A stretch of DNA of 37,500 nt. Origin: Symbiodinium natans (Eukaryota > Sar > Dinophyceae > Suessiales > Symbiodiniaceae). Below are positions 1-9,936 of the stretch, piece after piece. The stretch covers positions 65,001-102,500 of the forward strand of contig CAJNDS010000447.1 of NCBI GenBank assembly GCA_905221605.1, written 5' to 3'. The translations under genes were made by a program, and so were the position numbers. The notes under the pieces were generated by a model that was not told the origin of the DNA, ran no database searches, and was given only the letters and a program-made list of their open reading frames with translations. Within the stretch, counting starts at the first letter, position 1, and every line of letters begins with the position of its first letter.

Positions 1-68
1 CTCATCATGAAACAAGCAACATCAACTAACATGAACGAGCAGCCAGCGAACCAGCTCCGAATAGCAAA

Positions 69-741
69 TTAAATGTAGCCGCACACGACACCAAGTGACA
101 AAGTTCCAAACGTCAAAGCCTGGTAGACCTCCTTGTCAGGATCGTGAATCATCCAAGCTTCCCCCCGCACTCCAGGAACGATGCCGCTGCTAAAGATTCG
201 AGCGACATATGCCCTGAGACAATTCCCAGTGCGTCGCTGATTTAGCACATGCCTGTAGATGTTTCTGGATCCATCTGGCTTGAAAAATGGAATGGTCTGC
301 TTATCGCCTTCCTCTGAGTGATCAGCACATGTGAATGTCTACTGGAACTCACCAAACAACATGCCAGACGCAGCGACAGCATGAGCAACAGCAACATGAC
401 TACACGCTATCCTGGTAGAGCTTGAAGATCCGATCCAACAAGATTGACCCCTTCTCGGAATCATCAGTCACATTGAAACGGGTCGCCAAGTCAAGATCAC
501 CACCAAAGAGAATCTCTTGAGCCTCCTGATACCTATAAGTGTCAGCAACAAGGCATTACAACAATCTGGGCTTCCACAAGCAGCTTGCGCACAAGTACAT
601 TGGAAACAATGCGGCATAATAGCGACCAAACTGCGACCTATTCTTCTGATCTGTGCTTCCCTGTGCGCTTCGCGCAGAAAGCAATTGCCCGCTCGCTCCG
701 GGCATGATGTCCTTCAGGGCAGGTGACGCATCAGCAAATAT
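69..741 (-). CDS. 3' part of an unidentified multi-exon gene (three last exons)
   Basis: Three minus-strand exons join in frame: 741-593, 532-406 and 338-69, ending at a TAA at 69-71. The introns are 533-592 (GT-AG, 60 bp) and 339-405 (GT-AG, 67 bp), and phases match at both junctions. The 181 or so residues encoded are well-behaved coding sequence: an Ala/Gly/Ser-rich start, then FGRYYAALFPMYL, an acidic stretch LATRFNVTDDSEKGS, then LNQRRTGNCLRAYVARIF, and a hydrophobic end LSLGVVCGYI. I do not recognise the family. The first visible exon begins after a CAG at 742-744, so earlier exons are missing. They could lie at 745-1351, although nothing there is convincing. Alternatively these exons may be an alternative 3' end of the methyltransferase gene, which lies upstream on the same strand and stops at 1352. 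No start codon is assigned. Confidence 0.55.
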
Positions 742-744
742 CTG

Positions 745-1351
745 GACACTACACACTGATGACTAGCTTATCTACTTAGATAAGGCAAAACAATCAGTGA
801 GTCAGGCCGCAAGTCCTGCAACTACTTGGTCAGACCCACACTAGCAGCCACAGTCAGCCAGCTTGAACAAATTGGCTACGGCGAGCACCACACAATTCAT
901 CTCACAGACAGACACCGCAACTACTGACACTAACACTAACACACCGATGAATTGTTGAGCAGGTGTGCAAGTGCAAGCAGGTTTGATGAGTCATTTTACC
1001 CCCACGTTCCCATGTATGCAACGAAACTGCAGAAGGAGCCATGACTCATTTGAGCCACGAAAGTCTATACAGAATGATGGCAGACCTGACAAAGCAGTCT
1101 GAAAGAAAAGCTTTGCCGGTGCGCTTGTTATGTACATAGCACATGTATCCTAATGCATTTTTTTTTACCCCCATCTGGCGCATTCAGTCGTCGTCACGGA
1201 ATGCAGCTGTGGCATCCGTCAACCACAGGCTATGTCCATGTTCGGCTCAACTGACCCCGTGAAACTCCGCAGTCGATATAAGCACCACTCATGTATGTCA
1301 AAGCAACAGTAGCAACTACAGAAGCCTATATTGTTGCGCAAGCACAAGAAA
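745..1351. other. Intergenic or intronic stretch without a supportable gene
   Basis: I find no open frame with coding character on either strand. The sequence is ordinary mixed-composition DNA with a short T run near 1158. It separates the stop codon of the methyltransferase gene from the first visible exon of the 69-741 gene, so it may hold the 3' UTR of one and the 5' part of the other. Confidence 0.4.
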
Positions 1352-4101
1352 TTATCGTCTGCCTTTGATCATTTTTGCGAGACCCAGCAAATTGCTGGAT
1401 AGCGCCGTCCTCGTAACACCAGAAGTCACCGCGGCTCGGCTGGCTGATCTTGCATCAGTCGCCAAGTCTGGCGGTGTCAGCTTCCCGAAATTCTCAGCAT
1501 CCAATTGTGACACGCAACAATTACCGCGGGACAGCACATATGCAATCATTATTCCTACTGATTCTGTGTGCATAGCATTTCCCGCTTGCCCAATTCTACT
1601 GGTCCTGTCTGTGTCTGGCTCCGCTGACTGCCACGCTGTGTTTTCCACACAGTCGTCGTCGTAATCATCCAACGCAAAACCACATGTAGCAACACCGTAG
1701 CTGAGGCTTTTCAACACAGGAAAGCCCTGACATAGCAGTGCTTCACGGCTGGTCATCCACCTGTTGTGTGTGTCCGACCTTCGGAAACCAGTCAGCAACA
1801 AAACATGCAAGACAATTGACGTCAATGCAGCACATGAACAACTACCAACTCTGCCGGCTACACTTGCGATCGATACTTGACGCTGCTGACAAGCTGCCAC
1901 AACACACCCGCGTTCTTTATGATGGTGAACATGTGGGAATTGCTCGAACAGGGCGCCGTCACATCAGGATCTTGATTTAGCTGGAAGATCTGGCCTGGGG
2001 CTAGCTTCTGAAATTGTCTCAACTTTGAGCGTTCGCTGTCTGTCAGGACTTGCCAGAAAATGCCGTGCTCACCGTCGTAGCTGTTGTTGACTTCAGATCC
2101 ATCCCTTTCAAGACACATCGCTGGAACAAGTAAGCCTGACTCGGGAGAATCGTTCCACGTGCTTGACGGTCGCTGTGCCGCCCAAAGAAGTTCTTCTCGA
2201 AGCTCACGCGGCCCGGCAACAAAGAAAATCTGCCACGCCGGTTGCACATCAACCGGATCTTGCAGAAACAATTTGCTGAAGACATTCAATGGCTGTGCCA
2301 TGGTCCCCGTCTTGTAACGATGACGGAGAAGTGTGTACTTCCGTTTGCGTGATACCGGCCAACCAAGACACTTGGCGTCAAGCACAATCTGATCGATAAA
2401 ATACAGCCGCCCCAAAACTGCTGCAATCACATCAGTGACGAATGATACTACATTTTCTTGCAGAACATACTTATCCTGAAGCAGTATACGTAGAATGAGC
2501 CAGCAGAAAAGCAAGCCTGTAGTAGGGCCTTCCAGACCCAGCTGATGGCCGCGTGCACTAAAGTCAGTACACGGAGTCCCTGCTATGTGCAGGTCAGCAG
2601 ACTCGACCTTGCAGTTGCAGTTCACAAGTTCACAAATTCAACTCATGCACCTGGTTGACATGTGTGAACAACACAGCAATACACTTCAACATACTTGCTA
2701 CGTTGATCTGCGCTGCACAAAACTATACAACAGAAGCTTGCTGACACTCTTTCAAGCGACCGTGCAACGACGTTGGCAGTTGATACAAAAGGCACTGGAC
2801 TGCACCAGAGACGACGCCGGCAAAGACTGAATCAAGCGTTGTATCACGTCCACAAAGTTTCCCGACTGCAACATTGTCTGCACCTTCCCTACCATTTCCG
2901 GATGCCAGAACTCGCTGATGTCGCCGAAGATGCAGCGAGGACCATGCGGTGTGCGCTGCAACTCAACTTGTGATTTGGAAAACACTTCTATTGCATACAT
3001 GTTCTGAAAACGTGGCGCTGTGTCAACCGGCTCGCCCATCTCATCAACCATAGCCAACGCTAGGCAGCTGAGCGCTGTACTGGGAGTATCTATTCCCGAA
3101 AATGCCGTTGACAGTTTCAGGCCTGAGGTACAACCTACCATGTGTTGAAGCCAACGGACCTTGTCACTGTCAGCGCACGCGGCGGTAGCATCACTCCCAT
3201 CAGTTCTTGGTTTGTTTTCGTGTTGGCCCGACCACATATTGTTCAGCACTTTCCGTGGCCATTGCATCAATTTTCGCAAGTGCTCCATGTGATCACGGAC
3301 GACGTGCGTTGTGAGGCCCTCGTCGTTCTTGTTGTGTGTGCCTGACTCCAGTGTAGTGCCAGCACTATCAGGGCAAGCGGCTTTGTCATCATCATGCACA
3401 TTGGCTTTCTGCGGCGCTGCAGCGTCAGCTCTACTTTCATCTTCTTTAGTTGTTATGTTGAGGTCAGTGGCTGAATCTGTTGGGTGAACTCCGGCTTGCT
3501 CACACGGCACCTCACTCAGGCCAATGTGCTCGGCGGACTCTCTCGACTCACAGCCACCAACAACGGAGTCTGTTGCAGAATCTGCACGCACATGATGCTC
3601 ACGTGTGCACTCAAACACATCGATTGGTTGGGTTTGCGTGGTTAAATCACCAGGATCACGAAGGCCTTCTGGACCACGTGCATCGAGATGTAGTGGCGAC
3701 GGATGTGGTTCTGCTGATCCGGTCGACTTTCTATCATGTGGGGCAGGATCATGCTTGGAAAGGTCGACGGACGATGATGGCTCACCTGCAACTGAACACT
3801 GTGGCGTCACACAGTCCTGCAATGAAGCGGATGGTTCTGTCGGCACAGGCGGTACACCAAACAATGCATTGATGCCAGCTTGCGTACATATCCCCATTCT
3901 CTTCTCATTTTCTGGCTTGGCTGACGACTGCTCTGACAATGAGCGCTTCCGGCTTTGTGGTGACTGTTTGTTCACCACAGATGAACTCCGAGCGCTCGAG
4001 TCGTTTTTTCTAGATGGTGCTTTGGGCTTGCCTTTTGTTTTGGCTGGTGATGCTTTGGACTTCGCTGCCCGGGGTGTGCTGCCCCCCTTCTTCGGACTCA
4101 T
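1352..4101 (-). CDS. C5-cytosine DNA methyltransferase, 3 exons
   Basis: Exons 4101-2761, 2607-1901 and 1778-1352 (minus) join in frame into 824 residues; the introns are 153 and 122 bp, both GT-AG. The first 65 residues are Lys/Ser/Pro-rich, suggesting a nuclear signal and a flexible tail. They are followed by a long acidic low-complexity region. The catalytic domain starts near residue 333 with the AdoMet-binding motif I (AFSGIDTPSTAL). Motif IV with the catalytic cysteine is GTPCTDFS (Cys ~460), directly across the first splice junction. Motif VI is ENV (498-500), motif VIII is WPVSRKRKY (~530), and motif X is QAGNAMHT (~747). The target-recognition region lies between VIII and IX. All key residues are present, so the enzyme looks active: it should transfer a methyl group from S-adenosylmethionine to cytosine in DNA. 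From memory, this architecture (a Cys pair before motif IV, then the LQE-N-V block) matches a methyltransferase group found in many copies in dinoflagellates, some inside retrotransposons; I see no reverse transcriptase here. The exact second donor is uncertain. Confidence 0.85.
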
Positions 4102-4579
4102 TGCGGCAAGCTATGGCGTGTCGGTGCGCACGATACATATACGTCATCATACTCATTCACAAATGAATTGCACTTGCAAGCACAAATGATATACTTAAAC
4201 ATATCAATGCAATCAAACACGCTCACAAACTTCAGCTCGTGCAACCATTGCTGCGTCACAAGAATGCTCACAAGCCGAACAAGCTTCTACCGCATGCACG
4301 AATTCTGCAAAGTCATGAATGAATACATACATCAAGTCCACAACTCGCAAGAACCTCTGCATATCGTATAATCGCCAATCACCACTGAAAACAGGTGACC
4401 TCAGTTTCATTTGTCAACGGTCATAAATCAGCAAAATACTGATGCTCGTCATGCTGTTATTTTTGTTTTATTTTTTTAATATATAAAAAAATATAATTGT
4501 GCATCCAAACTAGTTTAAGAATAAGTTTAATAATTCTTATCGTCACCTTTATGTGTTTAAGTTCTGAGACTACTCGAAC
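4102..4579. other. AT-rich intergenic region upstream of the methyltransferase gene
   Basis: No coding sequence is supported. From about 4440 to 4560 it becomes strongly AT-rich, with T and A runs (TTATTTTTTTAATATATAAAAAAATATAA). That may be promoter or boundary DNA for the minus-strand methyltransferase gene, but no TATA-type element can be assigned in a dinoflagellate. Confidence 0.4.
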
Positions 4580-5335
4580 ACTCAGAACTGATAGTTCTGA
4601 GTTTGCATGTGGACGTCAGAACTGCAGTTCTGAAGGCTTAAACACTATCAGAACTATAGTTCTTAAGGGTTAACCGTAATCAGAACTGCAGTTCTGATGA
4701 CATGTGGTCCCTCAGAACTGTTGTTCTGATAAGCCAGGAACTCTCAGGACTGTAGTTCTGAGGGTCCTTAACCCTCAGGACTGTAGTTCTGAGGGATGAA
4801 AGCCCACGAGAACTGCAGTTCTGAGGACCCTGAACCCTCAGAACTGGAGTTCTGAGGGGTTATGGTGTCTCAGAACTGCAGTTCTGATGGCTCTGGGCGT
4901 CTCAGAACTGTAGTTCTGAGGGCCCAGAACCCTCAGAACTGGAGTTCTGAAGGGGTTCTGGTATCTCAGAACTGCAGTTCTGAGGGTCGCCAGCCCTCAT
5001 AACTGGAGTTCTGTGAGGGCTCTGGGCTTCTCAGAACTCCAGTCCTGAGGGCCCTGAGCCCTGAGAACTGGAGTTCTGAGCACTTTGTACGTCTCAGAAC
5101 TGTTGTTCTGATGGCCTATTTCCTTTCAGAACTAGAGTTTTGAGTGATCCAGACCTATAGTTCTGAGAGTCAAACCATCTCAGAACTGTAGTTCTTATAG
5201 ATTGTTGTTTCTCAGGACTGTAATTCTAAGGTAACGTGTCCCTCAGGACTGTAGTTCTGAGTCTTAGGATTATTGCAGATATGTAGTTCTGATTGATTAT
5301 GATGTCTCAGAATTAAGAGTTCTGAGATCTTAGTT
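4580..5335. repeat. Array of about 24 palindromes, CTCAGAACTGCAGTTCTGAG type, 32-bp period
   Basis: A roughly 20-bp dyad, arms CTCAGAACT and AGTTCTGAG around a variable 2-bp centre (GC, GT, GG or TA), recurs about every 32 bp. Clear copies lie near 4581, 4616, 4680, 4712, 4869, 4901, 4966, 5093, 5179 and 5306. The 11-13-bp spacers are themselves often palindromic (GAGGGTCCTTAACCCTC), so neighbouring dyads can extend into larger stems. Compensating changes are visible: CAGGACT appears in several copies, while most keep CAGAACT. Copies degrade toward the right end. It contains no open frame and no cas-like genes are near, so it is not a CRISPR array. Function is unknown; it could be a cruciform-forming satellite, a protein-binding array or a transcript-processing element. 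Confidence 0.85.
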
Positions 5336-5392
5336 CTATAAGAATCAACTATTATCACTCAATGAAATTTAATTGGTTGCGTTTAATAAATA

Positions 5393-5445
5393 TTACATAA
5401 AAACAAAAAACAAAAAAAAACAAAAACAAAAAACAAAAAAAAAGG
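5393..5445. repeat. A-rich tract (A runs broken by single C)
   Basis: About 50 bp of A runs interrupted by single C bases, ending in AAAAAAAAAGGG. On the minus strand it reads as a T/G tract. It could be the remnant of a retroposed poly(A) tail on the plus strand or simple slippage sequence; no target duplication was identified. Confidence 0.6.
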
Positions 5446-6222
5446 GTAACAGACTCAACACAACCACTGTGCTGCACACATGTTCAACATCGTCAACAAG
5501 AATAACTTGAGTGCGCTGTGCAGTGCAGAGCTTACGCAGTCGCAACATCTGAGGGTCAGACATCACATATGATTGTAAACACGCGACCTTAGCTTGCAGG
5601 TGCAAACAAGCTTGCACAACGAATCTCAGCATTTGTCTTGCAAGACAATGCCTATACCGATTATGCACACAGCAGTCATGAGTCATGCATTGTTTTTTTC
5701 CGTAAATGACAATCTTGCGCCGCTGTACGGCTGCTTGCCCACCGCCACCACTGTGGCATCAGTCTTAGCTCAGATTGATTGACTCTGCGCTACAACAAAC
5801 ATCACACAGTCTGCATCTAGAGAGGTTGCATGTGTTTTTAAATTCTGGCAGGTCAAGTTGCCAACATCGTTCGACGACCGCTGTTCCGCGTCATCTGAAT
5901 CTTCCTCCTCACACATACAGCTGAATGAACTAAGTGACGCAAAACTCCGTCTGCACCGAGCTTACCTGACTCAGTCAGCAATCCTCGCCCCTAGCCGCCC
6001 TGTCACGTCTTCGCTGGCGAGACTCTTCCACCTTAGCTGCGGTACAGTGACCTTAAGCAAACCGAACAAACGCCAATATTTGCTAAGCCATGTGCTTCAG
6101 CATCGATTTCGGCCGCCATTTCACGTAGCTGATCATATTCACCGCTGTCGGTTGTTTGCACATCTTCCTTGCGAGCGATGCTTTGTGTGACATACATGAC
6201 ATACATACATGACATACATGGC
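5446..6222 (-). other. Possible further exons or 3' UTR of the gene at 6223-8732
   Basis: Several short minus-strand segments look codon-like: an acidic one at about 6178-6060 (KEDVQTTDSGEYDQLREM, after an AAG), another at about 5955-5779 (MCEEEDSDDAEQRSSNDVG, ending at a TGA), and a third at 5680-5460 (a run rich in Leu, Val and Gln). None could be joined with matching phases with confidence. They may be downstream exons of the TPARGR-repeat gene if its stop at 6223 is intronic, or they may be chance open frames. Confidence 0.3.
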
Positions 6223-6924
6223 TCAAAAGTGACGCCCGTCCTTCTCTGCCTTTCGACGTCTTTCACGTCTTTCACGCATCGGTCGGCTGCAGCTGCGCGC
6301 ACGCCGCTTCTTATCACTTGCCGGCCGCGCGGGCGGTCGCTCCCTTGCCGGTGTCCGTCCCCTTGCCGGCGTTCGTCCCCTTGCCGGCGTTCTTGCCCTC
6401 GCCGGCGTTTGACTAGCTCGACTTGCTTGACCCCTTGCCGGCGTTGCTCCCCTTGCCGGTGTCCGTTGCCGTGGCGGTGTTTTTCCCCGTGTGCTTGGCA
6501 GCGGCTGCGCGGCTAAGCTTCGGGCTGGTGTTCGACTCCGACCACGGTTTCCGGCCGCTCGCACGGGGGCCGCCCGTGCTGGTGACGTTTTCTTGCGTGG
6601 CTTCTTTTCTTTGTGTCCTTTGTCTTTGCCAGAGGTTTCCTGCCAATCAACAGTCGTGTCTACAATTGTGAACACATCAACATAATAAGAATGACGCTAC
6701 TCCAGCAAAGTCCTCATCGCCCTTCTTCTTACATCTTTTGTCTTTCTTCGTCTTGTCGGCTCTCTTCTGATGATCTTTGGCAAGCTTGGCATTCTTCGCC
6801 TCAATAAGATGTGACCGCCACCCACCCGCCCACCTAGACCCTCACCCCCGCCCACCCACCCACACCCACCCACACCCACATGCACACATAACCACACGCA
6901 GGCACGCACATCAACCACACACAA

Positions 6925-6994
<70 letters not shown>

Positions 6995-8732
6995 ACACGC
7001 ACTCGTACCAAACTCACTGCCTTTGCCGATGATGATGCAGATTTCGCGTTTGCGGTGGCCCGTTTTGCCTGATCAAGACAAGACTTGCCAGTCACATGGG
7101 CTGACCCCGCACACATTTTAGTGACCTGCAGTCTGCAGTGCACCAACCGACAACTGACAATTGTTGCCTCTGCCTTTGGCGTCTTCTTAGTAGCCGGTCC
7201 CGGCGGAGGCGGCGGCGGTGTCTCTGTCGATTTGGCAGTGTCGGCATCGACCTTGGCCTTCAGGAGAATGCAACAGACTACAATGTACAAAGCACGAAGA
7301 AACACAGCTTGCAGCTCACATCACATGTGCGAATGGCGTGTTGGCGTGCCTCAGAACTGCTGTCGGACGACGAGCTGCTGGACTCTGTGTCTGACTGGCT
7401 AGAGTCAAGCGATACCCCGGAAGCACGGGCCGCTTCCTTCACCTCACGAATAATATCAGGATCACCCTCAGGCTGTTTGTCGCCAGCGTCTGTCGACGAG
7501 ACACTCTGCGGCAGTGGCGATTGCTCTGGCACTGGCGGCCCACTTTCTGGAGGCAAGTCTGTGTGGCCAGTTTGCATCGTTGCAGCGTCCGATGTACCGT
7601 CATGCCTGCCCTGACTGGACATGCGAGTTAGTCTCTCAGCAGCAGCTTGGTCTCTAGCTGCCCGACGGGCAACAGCCACAGTGTCGTCCCGTGTGTCAAC
7701 CAGAGCTGAGCCAGCAATGGAGTACAACTGCTCTTGCCTGGGTGTAGCCTGCAGTGTATCCGTCAACTCGGGCTGCGGCTGGCCTGCGCTTTGTTTCAAC
7801 TCAGGCGCCACTGAAGGTCTTGGCAGCGGGCGCTTGGGCCGCGTGGGTGGCGGCGGCGCTGTCTCGGTCACGGCGTCTGTTGAGGCGGCGGCGACGGTGT
7901 GCAAAGGTGTGTCTGTGTCTGACACACCAGCGCCTGTTGGCGCTGCACTTCCCATGTGTCCCATGTGGGCATGCATGGGCTGCATCGGTTGCATCGGCTG
8001 CATCGGCTGCAGTCGGACTGCAGAAATCACACTGTGGCTGTAAGGCACGCCTGGGGGGGGCCACCATGGGTATGGGCAAGGGAATGGCAACGGTGGGGTC
8101 GGAGGAAACTGTTGCGCCATTGGTGTTGGGAGTGGAGCGGTTGTCGGGAATTGAGCGGGTGTTGGGAGTGGAGGTGGTGTTGGTGTTGGTGTCGGGGGTG
8201 GAGGTGGAGCGGTCGTTGGGAGTGGAGGTGGTGGTGGTGGCGGTAGTGGCGGCGGTGGCGGTGGCGGTGGTAGTGGTGGCGCAGGCGGCGCAGGCGGCCC
8301 TGAAGAAGTGACAGTGCCCTGCTGTGGCGGCGGCGGCGGCTGTGGCGTGTGTGCTCTGAGCGGCTGTGCTGGCGGATGTGGCGGTGCTTCCTGCTGATCC
8401 GCTTGCTTGTCTTTTACGCTGCCCCTTTTTGGCATTGCTTTTTTGGGAACTGTGGGTGCAGGTGTCGGTCTAGCTTTTTGCGGCGTTGGCGGCGGTTGCG
8501 ACTTAGTTTGCGTGTGCAGTGACGCATGCTGGTGCAGTCTGTGCATGTTTGGCATGTTCCCTTCTGCTGGTGGCAAGTTTACCAAGCCTGCATCATTCGT
8601 ATTCAGCGTACGTTTGTTTCGCGGAGGCTCTGCCGGCTCCGGCACTGGTTGGTTGCGGCGGCTCTGGCTGTGGTCACTGCTTTGTGCACGGCTGCCGTCA
8701 CCATCTTCAACCATCGATGGCTGCTCCCTCAC
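6223..8732 (-). CDS. Proline-rich / Lys-Ala-rich / TPARGR-repeat protein, 5 exons
   Basis: Exons 8732-7320, 7257-7159, 7068-7018, 6799-6703 and 6659-6223 give a 698-residue frame. The first three introns are GT-AG (62, 90 and 218 bp). The fourth fits only as GA-AG (6660-6702) or needs another junction. Residues ~105-240 are runs of proline with Thr, Ala and Leu, then a QPM tandem repeat (~247-258), an Ala/Arg helix-forming stretch, and an Asp/Ser-rich end to exon 1. Exons 2-4 encode short Ala/Lys blocks (AKRATANAKSASSSAKA) reminiscent of histone H1 tails. Exon 5 encodes 6-residue TPARGR-type repeats and ends in a highly basic RRERRRKAEKDGRHF. No catalytic domain is visible. The basic tail suggests a DNA- or RNA-binding, probably nuclear, protein; that is inference. 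The ATG at 8732 is the first in frame but may not be the true start. Confidence 0.6.
6337..6482. repeat. 18-bp minisatellite encoding TPARGR
   Basis: On the plus strand the unit CCCCTTGCCGGCGTTCGT recurs about eight times with drift. Read on the minus strand it stays in frame and encodes TPARGR/TPARGA, so the repeat length (18 bp) is preserved by coding. Confidence 0.75.
6820..6993. repeat. CCCACCCA and (CA)n microsatellite inside an intron
   Basis: CCCACCCA/CACACCCA runs (6820-6890) lead into an uninterrupted (CA)n tract of about 32 units (6929-6992). It lies wholly within the third intron (6800-7017) of the proline-rich gene and makes that intron three times longer than its neighbours. Confidence 0.9.
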
Positions 8733-9087
8733 TACGAAAAAAAAACTCCACCTCGTGCACCGCTGCTGCTACTCACACTGTGGCCCGGCTGTTTCAGCAT
8801 GCATGCACTGTTTAGTTGTAGGTTGTCTAATAAGCAAACAACCACACGAGTGCATGAGTGGAGTGGGATCCTCCAAAAGACCCTTGAGGCACACCAGTCG
8901 CAGGTTACGGTTACGTTTCGTTCAACGCATGCTCAACACATGTGTGGCATGACAAGTGTCCGCTCAACAATGAGTAGCCTAGCCGATGATCTGAGGCCAG
9001 AACTTCAAAGCGTCAAATGCATCAAAGCGCGCATACATACTCTCGTCAGCCTGACAAAGAGACAAACAAAAATTGACGCTGCTGTTG
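8733..9087. other. Intergenic, upstream of the proline-rich gene
   Basis: No supported coding sequence. This stretch should contain the 5' end and promoter of the minus-strand proline-rich gene. Nothing resembling a dinoflagellate spliced-leader sequence was recognised. Confidence 0.35.
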
Positions 9088-9207
9088 ACACACACACAGA
9101 CACACACCCACACACCCACACCCACACCCACACACCCACACACACACACACCCACACACACACACACCCACACACACACACACACACGTACCCACCACAC
9201 ACACACA

Positions 9208-9282
<75 letters not shown>

Positions 9283-9283
9283 A

Positions 9284-9374
<91 letters not shown>

Positions 9375-9429
9375 GTACCCACCACACACACACACACCCA
9401 CACCCACACCCACACCCACACCCACACCG

Positions 9430-9463
<34 letters not shown>

Positions 9464-9562
9464 ACACAGACGACCCACACACGCACACACACACACACAC
9501 CCACACACACACACACACCCACACACACACACACCCACACGCACACGCGCACGCACACACAC
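9088..9562. repeat. Long (CA)n microsatellite with CCCACA and CACGTACCCACCA interruptions
   Basis: Nearly 475 bp of CA dinucleotides with interspersed CCCACA units. Two near-identical interruptions (ACACACGTACCCACCACACA near 9181 and ACACGCGTACCCACCACACA near 9368) show that a longer block was duplicated. The six-frame products are only His/Thr or Val/Cys runs and are not genes. The tract fades at 9563-9680 into imperfect CACGGCACACGGC and CACATCACATC repeats. Confidence 0.95.
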
Positions 9563-9936
9563 ACGTCACGCACCGCACCGCGCCGCACCACACGGCACAC
9601 GGCACACGGCACACGCCACACACCACACGCAACACACCACACACCGCACCGCGCCGCATCACATCACGTCACATCACATCACACAAACTAAGCCTCGAGT
9701 GCAGGTGCAGCTGCAATCACAAAAATAGTTGTCATTGACAGTATCTTGCGTGCCAGCCTGCCTGGCAGTCATGTTGCCAGCTGCAGCATAGTCCAGCATA
9801 GTGCACACGATACACTGTTGGTTGATAGTTGCCTGACACGGGGGCGGTCGGGAAACACTTTGCCCACCCAAACCAACCAGTTGTGCCAGTTGGTAGTTCA
9901 TAGTTCATTAGTTCATTTGTTTGTACTACTACCCAA
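9563..9936. other. Degenerate CA-derived repeats and 3' flank of the transposase-like gene
   Basis: 9563-9685 is imperfect CACGGC/CACATCA repeat derived from the CA tract. 9690-9936 is non-repetitive and lies just after the stop codon of the minus-strand transposase-like gene, so it probably contains its 3' UTR. Short repeats of AGTTCAT occur at 9895-9916. Confidence 0.45.

Noticed and set aside
4580-5335. CRISPR array
   Set aside because: Regular repeats and spacers are present, but the spacers are only 11-13 bp and often repetitive, the repeats vary at their centre, no cas-like genes exist, and the context is a eukaryotic nuclear genome.
6777-7121. Plus-strand His/Thr/Pro frame
   Set aside because: It covers CCCACCCA and CA repeats inside an intron of the minus-strand gene.
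7621-8311. Plus-strand open frames opposite the proline-rich exon
   Set aside because: They arise from the GC-rich antisense of proline codons. The minus-strand frame has phased introns and continues through four further exons.
8979-9738. Several long open frames (His/Thr or Val/Cys only)
   Set aside because: They are translations of the CA microsatellite, open in all frames because the repeat contains no stop.
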